From JBFHFS01 sp041583495 (GTDB lineage Bacteria > Bacteroidota > Bacteroidia > Bacteroidales > Marinilabiliaceae): 64,000 nucleotides of DNA. The stretch is from the NCBI GenBank assembly GCA_041583495.1, contig JBFHFS010000006.1:1-64000 (forward strand), in the 5' to 3' direction. Shown piece after piece: positions 25,290-33,797 of this stretch. Under the pieces are notes generated by a model, which was not told where the DNA came from, searched no databases, and saw nothing but the letters and a program-made list of their open reading frames with translations. A program made the position numbers and the translations under genes. The first letter of the stretch is position 1, and every line of letters starts with the position of its first letter.

Positions 25290-27203
25290 ATGGCAAAAAT
25301 AATTGGAATCGATTTAGGAACAACCAACTCTTGTGTTTCGGTAATGGAAGGTAATGAGCCGGTTGTTATTCCTAATAGCGAAGGAAAACGCACCACACCT
25401 TCAATTGTGGCATTTGTTGAAAATGGCGAGCGTAAGGTGGGAGATCCTGCAAAACGACAAGCGATCACAAACCCTGAAAAGACCATATATTCCATTAAAC
25501 GATTCATGGGATCTATGTTTAATGATATCCCCAACGAGGTTAAGCGTGTGCCTTATAAAGTGGTACAGGGTGAGAATAATACCCCCCGAATCAAGATCGA
25601 GGACCGTCAATATTCACCTCAGGAGATTTCGGCAATGATTCTTCAAAAAATGAAGAAGACTGCCGAGGATTATCTGGGACAAGAAGTAACAGAAGCGGTT
25701 ATTACCGTACCTGCTTATTTTAACGACTCGCAACGTCAGGCCACCAAAGAGGCCGGTGAGATTGCCGGACTTAAAGTTCGCCGCATCATTAATGAGCCTA
25801 CAGCCGCAGCCCTCACTTATGGTCTGGATAAAAAAGGTAAAGACATGAAAGTGGCCGTCTTTGACCTGGGTGGTGGTACTTTTGACATCAGTATCCTGGA
25901 GTTAGGTGATGGCGTGTTTGAAGTAAAATCTACCAATGGGGATACTCATCTTGGTGGAGATGACTTTGACGAGATTATCATGAACTGGTTGGCGGATGAT
26001 TTCAAAAAGAACGAAGGTGTTGATTTACGGAAAGATCCAATGGCCCTTCAGCGTTTGAAAGATGCTGCCGAAAAAGCCAAGATTGAACTGTCAAGTGGTG
26101 CCAGTACCGAAATCAACCTGCCTTATATTATGCCAGTAGACGGGGTGCCCAAACACCTTGTAAAGACTTTGTCTCGTGCTGACTTTGATAAGTTAACCTA
26201 CGACCTGGTTCAAAAAACACTGGAACCCTGTAAGAAAGCTATGGCAGATGCCGGCCTGACAAACTCCGATATTGATGAGGTTATTCTGGTGGGTGGATCT
26301 ACACGTATCCCCGCAGTTCAAAAGGTTGTGGAAGATTATTTCGGACGTAAGGCATCTAAAGGCGTTAATCCGGATGAAGTAGTGGCTATCGGTGCCGCCA
26401 TTCAGGGAGGCGTACTTACCGGAGAGGTAAAAGACGTTTTGCTGTTGGATGTTACACCTTTGTCGCTCGGAATCGAGACCATGGGTGGGGTTATGACCCG
26501 TCTCATCGAATCGAATACCACTATTCCTACCAAGAAGTCGGAGACCTTTACAACCGCATCTGATAGCCAGCCCTCTGTAGAGATCCATGTTTTGCAGGGT
26601 GAAAGACCTATGGCCAGAGACAATAAAACCATTGGTCGTTTCCACCTCGACGGGATACCACCAGCCCCTCGTGGGGTGCCTCAGGTTGAGGTGACTTTCG
26701 ATATCGATGCAAATGGGATCTTACATGTTAAGGCCAAGGATAAGGCTACCGGAAAAGAGCAAAGCATTCGTATCGAAGCCTCTTCGGGCTTGTCGGATGA
26801 GGAAATCAAGCGTATGAAGGAGGAGGCTGAAGCCAACGCTGATACCGATAAAAAAGCGAAGGAGCGTATTGAGAAAATCAACATGGCCGACAGCCTTATT
26901 TTCCAAACCGAGAAACAGCTTAAGGAGTTTGGAGATAAGATTCCTGCCGATAAGAAGAAGCCGATTGAAGAGGCCCTTGGAAAGCTCAAAGAAGCTCACA
27001 AGAGTGAGGATCTGGAGGCCATAGATAAGGCAACCACTGAATTGAATACCGTATTTCAGGCAGCATCGCAGGAGATGTACAACGCCAGTCAGGCCCAGGA
27101 AACAGGTGGCCAGGCACAACCCGGCGCCGGGCAACCCGAGCAGGAAGCAGGCAAAGGCGGTGATGATGAAGTGACCGATGTTGACTTTGAAGAAGTGAAA
27201 TAA
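25290..27203 (+). CDS. dnaK: Hsp70 chaperone DnaK
   Basis: 637 residues. The ATPase domain (about 1-385) has IGIDLGTTNSCV, AVFDLGGGTFDISIL and ILVGGSTRIPAVQ. The substrate-binding domain begins near DVTPLSLGIETMGG. The lid is followed by a G/Q/P-rich linker and the conserved acidic tail VTDVDFEEV, which binds co-chaperones. It lacks the insert of about 24 residues found in the ATPase domain of some proteobacterial DnaKs. It is monocistronic: no grpE or dnaJ is adjacent. I saw no CIRCE-type repeat in the leader. Confidence 0.97.
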   Translation: MAKIIGIDLGTTNSCVSVMEGNEPVVIPNSEGKRTTPSIVAFVENGERKVGDPAKRQAITNPEKTIYSIKRFMGSMFNDIPNEVKRVPYKVVQGENNTPRIKIEDRQYSPQEISAMILQKMKKTAEDYLGQEVTEAVITVPAYFNDSQRQATKEAGEIAGLKVRRIINEPTAAALTYGLDKKGKDMKVAVFDLGGGTFDISILELGDGVFEVKSTNGDTHLGGDDFDEIIMNWLADDFKKNEGVDLRKDPMALQRLKDAAEKAKIELSSGASTEINLPYIMPVDGVPKHLVKTLSRADFDKLTYDLVQKTLEPCKKAMADAGLTNSDIDEVILVGGSTRIPAVQKVVEDYFGRKASKGVNPDEVVAIGAAIQGGVLTGEVKDVLLLDVTPLSLGIETMGGVMTRLIESNTTIPTKKSETFTTASDSQPSVEIHVLQGERPMARDNKTIGRFHLDGIPPAPRGVPQVEVTFDIDANGILHVKAKDKATGKEQSIRIEASSGLSDEEIKRMKEEAEANADTDKKAKERIEKINMADSLIFQTEKQLKEFGDKIPADKKKPIEEALGKLKEAHKSEDLEAIDKATTELNTVFQAASQEMYNASQAQETGGQAQPGAGQPEQEAGKGGDDEVTDVDFEEVK

Positions 27204-27230
27204 ATAGATTTTTAAATCTTAGATTGAGAA

Positions 27231-27256
27231 AAGTCCCCAAGCCGGGGACTTTTTTT
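27231..27256 (+). terminator. Rho-independent terminator of dnaK
   Basis: A perfect eight-base stem (AAGTCCCC with GGGGACTT) with loop AAGCC, followed by a run of T. It is 27 bases past the dnaK stop. Confidence 0.85.
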
Positions 27257-27273
27257 GTTTGGTGTCATATTGT

Positions 27274-27281
27274 TATATTTG
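27274..27281 (+). promoter_or_regulatory. -7 box upstream of the MORN/YwqK-type gene
   Basis: TATATTTG matches TAnnTTTG exactly, 35 bases before the start codon. A TTTG ending 16 bases upstream is slightly too close for a standard -33 element. Confidence 0.45.
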
Positions 27282-27316
27282 ACATGATCGAAAATTAAGA
27301 AATTAATCCTTCCCGT

Positions 27317-28168
27317 ATGAAATGGTCGCTGATCAGCTTTATATTTATCTTCTGTTTATCCTTTCCTTTGTTGAGCCAAACGGATGTGTTTGGCAATAAA
27401 ATACCGGTAAAAAAGAGTCGGGTGAAGCCCTCTTCCGAAAATAGGGTAGACGCCCAGGGTCGCAAGCAGGGTGACTGGCAGAAGTATTACCCTAATGGGA
27501 TGCCGGCATATAAGGCCAGGTTTGTTGACGACCTGCCGGTGGATACGCTTACACGATTTTATCCCAATGGAAAGGAGATGGCCCGGGTTGTGTTCCAAAA
27601 GGGAAGTGTGATTGGATCGGGCTGTTTCTTTAGTGAAGGGGGAGAGGTGATGGCCCGCGGGCAATATTCAGGAACTGAAAAAGAGGGCCTGTGGTGTTTC
27701 TATAATCTTCAGGGGGAGCTAGTTTCGAAGGAGGTGTTTTGTAAGGGTCTTCGCCAGGGGGTGGTTCAAACCTTTTTCAAGGATGGGACTGTAGCTGTGG
27801 AAACGAATTATGATAAGGGGAAGAAAGAGGGCCTGGAGAAGCATTTTGCTCCGGGAGGTGCGTTGCGCATGTGTATGAACTGGCAAAATGACTTGATGCA
27901 TGGGCAATATACATTGTTTTCAGCAGCGGGCATCAAAGAAATAGAAGGTCAATATCTGCAAGGGAAAAAAGATGGATTGTGGCATTTTTTCAAGGACCAG
28001 GGAGCGTTGGATTACGTGCTTCAGTTTGAAGGGGGAAAGTTGCTGAATGAGGAAGTCCTGGATAGTCTTCAACGAGAACGATTCAAACAATTTGAGCAAA
28101 ATAAGGGGCGTTTCAAAGATCCGGAAAATTATCAGGCCAATCCCTCGGAATTCATTCAGGGCTTTTAA
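27317..28168 (+). CDS. Exported MORN-repeat / YwqK-type protein
   Basis: 283 residues. A signal peptide (1-20, ending PLLSQ) is followed by about seven MORN_2-type repeats of the form Y-x-N-G-x(n)-G, for example KYYPNGMPAYKARF, RFYPNGKEMARVVF and TFFKDGTVAVETNYDKGKKEG. A C-terminal charged helix (about 235-283) ends the protein. Databases often label this layout a YwqK-family antitoxin, but in Bacteroidota such exported proteins are numerous and no toxin partner is seen here, so I do not assign that role. It lies 12 bases ahead of xseA and is likely co-transcribed. Confidence 0.78.
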   Translation: MKWSLISFIFIFCLSFPLLSQTDVFGNKIPVKKSRVKPSSENRVDAQGRKQGDWQKYYPNGMPAYKARFVDDLPVDTLTRFYPNGKEMARVVFQKGSVIGSGCFFSEGGEVMARGQYSGTEKEGLWCFYNLQGELVSKEVFCKGLRQGVVQTFFKDGTVAVETNYDKGKKEGLEKHFAPGGALRMCMNWQNDLMHGQYTLFSAAGIKEIEGQYLQGKKDGLWHFFKDQGALDYVLQFEGGKLLNEEVLDSLQRERFKQFEQNKGRFKDPENYQANPSEFIQGF

Positions 28169-28180
28169 GGATAATCTGTT

Positions 28181-29587
28181 ATGGGGCAAGACGCTATTTC
28201 ATTATTTCAGTTAAATCAACGCATCAAAGGCGTTATTGAAGATTCATTTTTGTCGACAATTTGGGTGAAAGCCGAGATTGGGGAGCTGAAGGTGAACCGC
28301 AACGGCCATTGTTATATCGATCTGATTGAGAAGGACGAAGGATCGGATCAACTGGTGGCTCGTTCCCGCGCCATTATCTGGGGTTACACCTTCCGGATGT
28401 TAAAAGCCTTCTTCGAATCGACCACAGGTCAGGAATTGTCTGCCGGCCTTAAGGTGCTGGTGAAGGTATCGGTTGAATTTCAGGAACTCTTCGGGTTAAG
28501 TCTTATCATCAAGGATATTGATCCTGCCTACACGATGGGCGACATGGCACGCAGAAGGCTTGAGGTAATTAAGCAGTTGGAAGAAGAAGGTGTTCTGAGC
28601 ATGAATAAAGAGTTGGAGATGCCGTTGGTCCCACAAAAAATTGCCATCATATCCTCTGCTTCAGCCGCCGGCTATGGTGATTTTATCGATCAGCTGGACA
28701 ATAATCCTTATGGGGCCAAATTTTATCATCATCTGTTTCCTGCTATTATGCAGGGGCAACAGGCCGAAGCGTCCATTGTGAGTGCCCTTGAACGGGTGTT
28801 TGAGTATGCCTGGTTTTTTGATGTGGTGGTATTGATAAGAGGAGGAGGGGCATCCATCGATCTTTTGTGTTTTGATAGTTACTGGGTGGCTTATAATTTG
28901 GCGCAGTTTCCACTGCCAGTGATTACAGGTATTGGACATGAGCGGGACGAGACCGTGGCTGATATGGTAGCCCATTTACGGTTGAAAACACCTACCGCGG
29001 TGGCGGCCTGGTTGATTGACGCCGCGGCCGGATTTTTGGGTTTGTTGGAAGACCGAAGCGATCGGATGAAGGACCTGTCTTCAGGCATTCTGAGGCGCGA
29101 GGGGCTAAAGGCCGATCGTTTAACGACTGCCTTTGCACCCAGGGTTAATAAGCACATGTTCCGTAATCGGCAACAACTGGAGCGACAGGTTGCCAGGCTG
29201 CCTATGTTGTCGATGCAGCGAGTGAGTCATTCGAAGCATGATTTGAGGCACTTTAACGATTTGTTGCTGGATAAGACCAGACTCCTGGTAAGGGATAAAA
29301 ACCGCGGGTTGGCTCTGTTTTATGAGCAGTTAAAATCGGCTTCGGGTCATATGTTTGATAATCAACTGAATCGACTTAAGTTCCTGCAGCAATCGGTTCG
29401 GATGAATGACCCCGAAAGGCTGCTGGAACGCGGTTATTCTCTAACCTATAGTAATGGTCGGTTGATAAAGGATGCAGAAGGACTGAAACCAGGTGATGAG
29501 TTGATAACCAGGCTCAAGAGGGGAGAGGTAACCAGTTTGGTGAAAAAAAGGCCGGGCCCAAAGAATGCAGGAGGGGGCTACAACTAA
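28181..29587 (+). CDS. xseA: Exodeoxyribonuclease VII large subunit
   Basis: 468 residues. An N-terminal OB fold (about 8-105) contains FLSTIWVKAEIGELKVNRNGHCYIDL. The catalytic domain follows, with KIAIISSASAAGYGDF, VVLIRGGGASIDLLCFDSYWVAYNLA, TGIGHERDETVADMVA and LKTPTAVAAWLI. A coiled C-terminal region ends in the ERGYSLTYSNGRLI segment. ExoVII degrades single-stranded DNA from both ends in repair. The small subunit is encoded after an intervening histidine kinase gene. Confidence 0.93.
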   Translation: MGQDAISLFQLNQRIKGVIEDSFLSTIWVKAEIGELKVNRNGHCYIDLIEKDEGSDQLVARSRAIIWGYTFRMLKAFFESTTGQELSAGLKVLVKVSVEFQELFGLSLIIKDIDPAYTMGDMARRRLEVIKQLEEEGVLSMNKELEMPLVPQKIAIISSASAAGYGDFIDQLDNNPYGAKFYHHLFPAIMQGQQAEASIVSALERVFEYAWFFDVVVLIRGGGASIDLLCFDSYWVAYNLAQFPLPVITGIGHERDETVADMVAHLRLKTPTAVAAWLIDAAAGFLGLLEDRSDRMKDLSSGILRREGLKADRLTTAFAPRVNKHMFRNRQQLERQVARLPMLSMQRVSHSKHDLRHFNDLLLDKTRLLVRDKNRGLALFYEQLKSASGHMFDNQLNRLKFLQQSVRMNDPERLLERGYSLTYSNGRLIKDAEGLKPGDELITRLKRGEVTSLVKKRPGPKNAGGGYN

Positions 29588-29813
29588 AAATGTTTTGTGT
29601 ATTGTTTTAAAGTTTACTATTTTCATTGGCTAAAATTAAGGACGTGTGATTGCGGATAGGTTGAAATGGAAAGACATCGGTGTAATTTGATCATTGCGCT
29701 TAAATAATGACCCAAGATAATACCCTAATCAATAAAATATGGTAGTTCTGCAGACCGGATTAACCGGAATGAGTATTTTTCTGCAAAAGACTCAATTGCC
29801 TGTTTCGTCCATA

Positions 29814-30617
29814 ATGAAATTTTTGCCATGGATATTGATTCTGGTTGTTTTGGCTCTTTTGGTTCTTCAGCAAATAAAGCTTAAAAGGCTGGGGGTGGAG
29901 GTTAAGAAACTTCGCAAGATGAATGCCACCAAGGACCGTTTTTTTTCCATTCTGGGGCACGATTTAAAAAGCCCCTTTAATTCGTTGATGGGTTTCTCGG
30001 AAATGTTGTCGCTACATGCCGAGAGTATGGATTCAAGCCAGGTGTTAAATTACAGCCAAATCATTCATCAAACCACACGAAGGCTTTTTATGCTGGTAGA
30101 GAATCTGTTGCAATGGTCACGTTCTCAAACCGGAACCACCCGGTATGAGCCGGAGAAACTTGATCTGAATGCGGTTACGGGTAATGTGGTGAATCTTCTG
30201 CGTTTAAATGCCCAGGAAAAGGATATCGTGATTTCGTTAAAACTGGAGCCGGATTTGGTGGCCTGGGCCGATGCCGATCTTTATAGAACGGTGGTGCGCA
30301 ATTTGTTGAGCAATGGGATTAAGTTCTCACCCGTAGGAAGTGTGGTTTATGTGACGGGAAAACGGGTGAACACCATGATTGAAATCGTTGTCTCGGATAC
30401 AGGCGTTGGCATGGGACGGGAGCAAATGGCTGATCTTTTTCAGCTGGATAAGCCCCACTCAACCCCGGGCACCCTTAATGAACGGGGTACCGGGTTGGGA
30501 TTGCTGTTGTGTAAAGAGTTCTCAGAGATAAATAAAGGCAACATTCAAGTAAATAGCCTTCCAGGAAAAGGCACTCAGGTTAAGTTTTCGGTTCCTGGAT
30601 TCAGTTCCCAGGCTTGA
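29814..30617 (+). CDS. Membrane-anchored sensor histidine kinase without a sensor domain
   Basis: About 268 residues from the ATG at 29814 (MKFLPWILIL); starts at 29739 or 29769 would add 25 or 15 residues. One membrane helix (about 4-20) is followed by a short linker, a HisKA domain with FFSILGHDLKSPF (His49 phospho-acceptor) and a HATPase domain with RNLLSNGIKFSP (N box), VSDTGVGMG (G1) and GTGLGLLLCKEF (G2). It has no periplasmic or PAS sensor region and no receiver domain, and no response regulator gene is adjacent. It sits between xseA and xseB, 15 bases ahead of xseB. Confidence 0.85.
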   Translation: MKFLPWILILVVLALLVLQQIKLKRLGVEVKKLRKMNATKDRFFSILGHDLKSPFNSLMGFSEMLSLHAESMDSSQVLNYSQIIHQTTRRLFMLVENLLQWSRSQTGTTRYEPEKLDLNAVTGNVVNLLRLNAQEKDIVISLKLEPDLVAWADADLYRTVVRNLLSNGIKFSPVGSVVYVTGKRVNTMIEIVVSDTGVGMGREQMADLFQLDKPHSTPGTLNERGTGLGLLLCKEFSEINKGNIQVNSLPGKGTQVKFSVPGFSSQA

Positions 30618-30632
30618 TAAACCAATCGATTT

Positions 30633-30833
30633 ATGACAAAAAAGAAGCTATCCTATAATGATGCGATTAAGGAGATCGAGGTAATACTCGACCGAATGGA
30701 CAAGGAGGAGTTGGACGTGGATGATTTGTCGGAGCAGGTAAAGCGCGTCTCCGAACTGATTCGTTTGTGCAGAAGTAAGCTTCGCAAAACGGAGGAGGAG
30801 GTGGAGAAAATCCTTGGCGAGATGGACGAATAA
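30633..30833 (+). CDS. xseB: Exodeoxyribonuclease VII small subunit
   Basis: 66 residues. Matches XseB in length and layout: LSYNDAIKEIEVILDRMD, then a helix DVDDLSEQVKRVSELIRLCRSKL and a charged end. XseB forms the helical rim that binds XseA. It is separated from xseA by the histidine kinase gene. Confidence 0.9.
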   Translation: MTKKKLSYNDAIKEIEVILDRMDKEELDVDDLSEQVKRVSELIRLCRSKLRKTEEEVEKILGEMDE

Positions 30834-30860
30834 CCTGGTGACAAATTTAAGTCAGCCCTA

Positions 30861-31349
30861 TTACAGGTAGCCACCATCGAATGTAAAGGGCAGGAGGGCA
30901 CCCGATTGCGGAATGCGAATGATTTTTCGGGCTCCCGCCATTATCACAACAAAGGGTTGTTTGAACCTGTTTTCACACTCCACAAATACTTGCCGGCAAC
31001 TCCCGCAAGGGGGCACCGGAGCCGCCAACCATTCATTGTCCTTTATGGCAGTCACCGCAATGGCTTTTATGCCCACTCCGGGATATTGAGATGAAGCGGA
31101 AAAGAGGGCCACCCTTTCGGCACATAATCCTGAAGGGTAAGCCGCATTCTCCTGGTTGTTGCCGGTGATTACCAATCCATTGTTTAACCTTACTGCAGCT
31201 CCCACGCCAAAACCGGAGTAGGGGGCATACGCTTTTTGGGCAGCTTCTTTGGCGGCATTAACCAGTTCCTGCTCTTCCCGGGGCAATTCCAAGGCCGATT
31301 CAAAAACACTGAAAGAAATTTCAATTTTTTTCAGCTCTGGGTTCTTCAT
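30861..31349 (-). CDS. cdd: Cytidine deaminase
   Basis: 162 residues from the ATG at 31349 (MKNPELKKIE). The frame is open further upstream (31373, 31502), but the -7 box at 31436-31429 argues against the longest form. Zinc ligands and catalytic residues are visible: CAERVALF (Cys76, Glu78) and PCGSCRQ (Cys115, Cys118), plus YAPYSGFGVGAAV at the start of the domain. It deaminates cytidine or deoxycytidine in pyrimidine salvage. It is convergent with xseB, with 27 bases between the stops. Confidence 0.92.
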   Translation of the reverse strand: MKNPELKKIEISFSVFESALELPREEQELVNAAKEAAQKAYAPYSGFGVGAAVRLNNGLVITGNNQENAAYPSGLCAERVALFSASSQYPGVGIKAIAVTAIKDNEWLAAPVPPCGSCRQVFVECENRFKQPFVVIMAGARKIIRIPQSGALLPFTFDGGYL

Positions 31350-31428
31350 CTGGAAGGTTTTAAAAATTATCATATCCCCTGCGACATCTCGCCTCCTTGG
31401 TGAAAGGTTTGATTTTAGGGTTGTAGAA

Positions 31429-31436
31429 CAAATATA
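31429..31436 (-). promoter_or_regulatory. -7 box for cytidine deaminase
   Basis: TATATTTG on the minus strand matches TAnnTTTG. It is 79 bases from the ATG at 31349 and inside the longest open frame. The matching -33 element is not clear. Confidence 0.4.
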
Positions 31437-31596
31437 GCCAAATTTGACCCATAATAATACCTGCCTCAACATAAATTCCCGGTACAACAATAGTAGAGGC
31501 AATATGTCGTTTATTTATATATTTGTGGTTCAACAACCCGATTCTGGGATGGTCTTAAGGAAAATGGGATCTTCCTGTTGTAAAACTGTTATCAAT

Positions 31597-32550
31597 ATGC
31601 TGAAAAACATTGTTTTAATTTCTCTTTTCTTACTGTCTGCGACTGTTTTAATAAAAGGTCAGGCTCCATCGGCGAAGATGACCAGTGAGGATTATATTTC
31701 CGCTTATCATGAGTGGGCGGTTACCAATATGAAGCGCACCGGGATCCCGGCCAGTATTACGCTTGCTCAGGGTATGTTAGAGTCGGCCAATGGAAACAGC
31801 ACGTTGGCCAGGGAGGGCAACAATCATTTTGGGATAAAATGCCACGACGATTGGACCGGTAAACGGGTTTATCATCATGATGACAAGCGCAATGAGTGTT
31901 TCAGGAAGTATCAATCGGTTTATGACTCCTATGCCGATCATTCTGAATTTCTATCCACCCGATCACGGTATGCTTTTTTGTTCGACTTAAAATTTGATGA
32001 TTATAAAGGTTGGGCCAAAGGGCTGAAAAAGGCCGGTTATGCCACCGATCCCAATTATCCGCAAAGGCTCATTAAAATTATTGAAGACAATCGCCTCTAT
32101 CTTTTCGATGCGGAGGGTGGGGATTTAAAATGGCGCGCCCAGGGGAATCGTCATTCATCCCGTTCGTCCGATGGTTTTGTGGTGGATCCATTCCGCAAAC
32201 ATGAGGTGGATTATAACAATGGCGTTAAGTATGTGCGCCTTAAAGAGGGGGATTCTTTTGAATCTATTTCAAGGGAGTTTAATCTTCGTGATTGGGAGTT
32301 GCCCTTCTTTAACGATTTGCCGGACAACGCAAATGTAAAGGAGCAGGTCTTTCTGTACATCGAAGCCAAGCGAAATAGGGCTTACCGCGATCATGAGTTT
32401 CATGTGGTAAAAGAGGGGGAAAAGATGCAAGAGATCTCCCAGATGTATGGTGTCAAGCTCAAGAAGCTGTACCGTCTCAACCGGATGACCTTTGGGGTCG
32501 AAGCCGCCTCGGGCGATAAGTTACATTTGCGCAAGCGGGTAAAAAAATAG
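31597..32550 (+). CDS. GH73-type glucosaminidase with two LysM-like domains
   Basis: 317 residues from the ATG at 31597, which opens on a signal peptide (MLKNIVLISLFLLSATVLIKGQ). An upstream ATG at 31444 would place 51 unrelated residues before it. The glucosaminidase domain (about 28-170) shows LAQGMLESANGNSTLA with catalytic Glu62 and NNHFGIKCHDDWTGK. Two LysM-like modules follow (VRLKEGDSFESISREF and HVVKEGEKMQEISQMYGV), which bind peptidoglycan. It should cleave between N-acetylglucosamine and N-acetylmuramic acid in wall remodelling or cell separation. Confidence 0.9.
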   Translation: MLKNIVLISLFLLSATVLIKGQAPSAKMTSEDYISAYHEWAVTNMKRTGIPASITLAQGMLESANGNSTLAREGNNHFGIKCHDDWTGKRVYHHDDKRNECFRKYQSVYDSYADHSEFLSTRSRYAFLFDLKFDDYKGWAKGLKKAGYATDPNYPQRLIKIIEDNRLYLFDAEGGDLKWRAQGNRHSSRSSDGFVVDPFRKHEVDYNNGVKYVRLKEGDSFESISREFNLRDWELPFFNDLPDNANVKEQVFLYIEAKRNRAYRDHEFHVVKEGEKMQEISQMYGVKLKKLYRLNRMTFGVEAASGDKLHLRKRVKK

Positions 32551-32583
32551 AATCAGGGCCTATCAGTTCTTTATCTTTTAAGG

Positions 32584-33531
32584 CTATAAAAAGGTTGCCT
32601 GTTCGTGGAATCTGAATCCTTTCAGGAAATCTTCGGTGCTCATTCGTTTTTTGCCAGCCAGCTGTAATTCGGTGATTGTCAGATCGCCGGTGCCGGTTCC
32701 GACTAATAGATCTTTCTTTCCGTCGCTTTTTATCTCTCCGGGTTGCAGGTGATGCGCATCGCATGGTTTAGCCCGAAAAATCTTTATTGAAACGGGCTTT
32801 TCACCAGGAGAAGAAAGCTCAGTCCAGGCAGAGGGATAGGGGCTGAGCCCTCTGATCAGGTTGTTTACCTTGTTTTGAGGCTCCTTCCAGTTGATGCGAC
32901 AATCCACCTTGAAGATTTTGGGAGCCGGTTTGGAGGCTTGGATGGGTTGAGGGTGTGACTCAACTTTTCCGGCACCGATGGCTTCCACCGTGCTTACGAT
33001 CAACCGTGCTCCTATTTCCATCAGTTTATCGTGAAGAGTTCCTGCTGTGTCTTCGGGTTGAATGGCGACTTCCTCCTGAAAGATGAGGTTGCCTGTATCA
33101 ATTTCGTGTTTGATAAAAAAGGTGGTTACTCCTGTTTTCTGTTCGCCGTTGATGACCGCCCAATTGATAGGTGCGGCACCCCGGTAGTTGGGTAAGAGCG
33201 AACCATGAAGATTGATGGTGCCCATGGGGGGCATATTCCAAACGGCCTCGGGGAGCATGCGAAAGGCAACAACTACCTGAAGGTCCGCTTTAAGGTCTTT
33301 AAGCCGCTGCAGAAAAGTGGGGTCCTTTAGTTTCTCGGGCTGAAGGATGGTTAACCCATGTTCAAGGGCAAACGTTTTAACCGGCGATTCCTTGAGTTTT
33401 TGTCCGCGTCCGGAGGGTTTGTCGGGAGCGGTAATCACCCCCACGATATTGGCTCCTGCCGATATCAGGGCTTTTAAACTCTCTGTGGCAAATTCTGGGG
33501 TGCCCATGAATACGATTCTCAGGTGCTTCAT
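32584..33531 (-). CDS. fmt: Methionyl-tRNA formyltransferase
   Basis: 315 residues, full length. It shows IVFMGTPEFA at the start, the formyl-folate site NLHGSLLPNYRGAAPINWA (Asn107, His109) and HEIDTGNLI (Asp145), followed by a C-terminal tRNA-binding barrel. It formylates initiator methionyl-tRNA. It begins 17 bases after the DUF5522 gene and is probably co-transcribed with it. Confidence 0.95.
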   Translation of the reverse strand: MKHLRIVFMGTPEFATESLKALISAGANIVGVITAPDKPSGRGQKLKESPVKTFALEHGLTILQPEKLKDPTFLQRLKDLKADLQVVVAFRMLPEAVWNMPPMGTINLHGSLLPNYRGAAPINWAVINGEQKTGVTTFFIKHEIDTGNLIFQEEVAIQPEDTAGTLHDKLMEIGARLIVSTVEAIGAGKVESHPQPIQASKPAPKIFKVDCRINWKEPQNKVNNLIRGLSPYPSAWTELSSPGEKPVSIKIFRAKPCDAHHLQPGEIKSDGKKDLLVGTGTGDLTITELQLAGKKRMSTEDFLKGFRFHEQATFL

Positions 33532-33548
33532 TGTGGTTGTTTATTGGT

Positions 33549-33734
33549 TTACTGGGCCAGTGTTCGGGTTCCTTTGAAATGTTTTGGGAAATAGGGACAA
33601 TGTTTGCAGCCATTGCCACAACAATACCCTCTTTCTTTGTGATATTTTTCGGTCATCACGCGATAGCCTTCGGGGGAGAGATAAAAGTCGGTTCCTTCTT
33701 CCAGCGGATGTTCGTTGTAATACTCATTATCCAT
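33549..33734 (-). CDS. DUF5522 small cysteine-rich protein
   Basis: 61 residues. The hallmark is GYCCGNGCKHCPY (Cys38, 39, 43, 46), preceded by a conserved-looking YLSPEGYRVMTEKYH. The cysteines could bind zinc or an iron-sulphur cluster. No function is known to me. It has its own upstream -7 box and leads into fmt. Confidence 0.82.
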   Translation of the reverse strand: MDNEYYNEHPLEEGTDFYLSPEGYRVMTEKYHKERGYCCGNGCKHCPYFPKHFKGTRTLAQ

Positions 33735-33754
33735 AAAAATGTCAGTTCTGGGGG

Positions 33755-33762
33755 CAAAGATA
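33755..33762 (-). promoter_or_regulatory. -7 box for the DUF5522-fmt operon
   Basis: TATCTTTG on the minus strand matches TAnnTTTG exactly, 20 bases from the DUF5522 start. It directly abuts the T run of the terminator of the gene upstream. The -33 element would fall in the terminator stem and is not clear. Confidence 0.45.
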
Positions 33763-33792
33763 AAAAAAAGGCCGGTCAGTTGAGTGACCGGC
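33762..33792 (-). terminator. Rho-independent terminator of the DHODH-like gene
   Basis: A perfect eight-base stem (GCCGGTCA with TGACCGGC on the minus strand) with a six-base loop, followed by C and eight T. It lies 5 bases past the stop codon. Confidence 0.85.
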
Positions 33793-33797
33793 GCATC

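Noticed and set aside
27317..28168. Toxin-antitoxin module suggested by the YwqK-type label
   Set aside because: The protein has a signal peptide and no toxin gene is adjacent; the label rests only on MORN-like repeats, which are common in exported Bacteroidota proteins.
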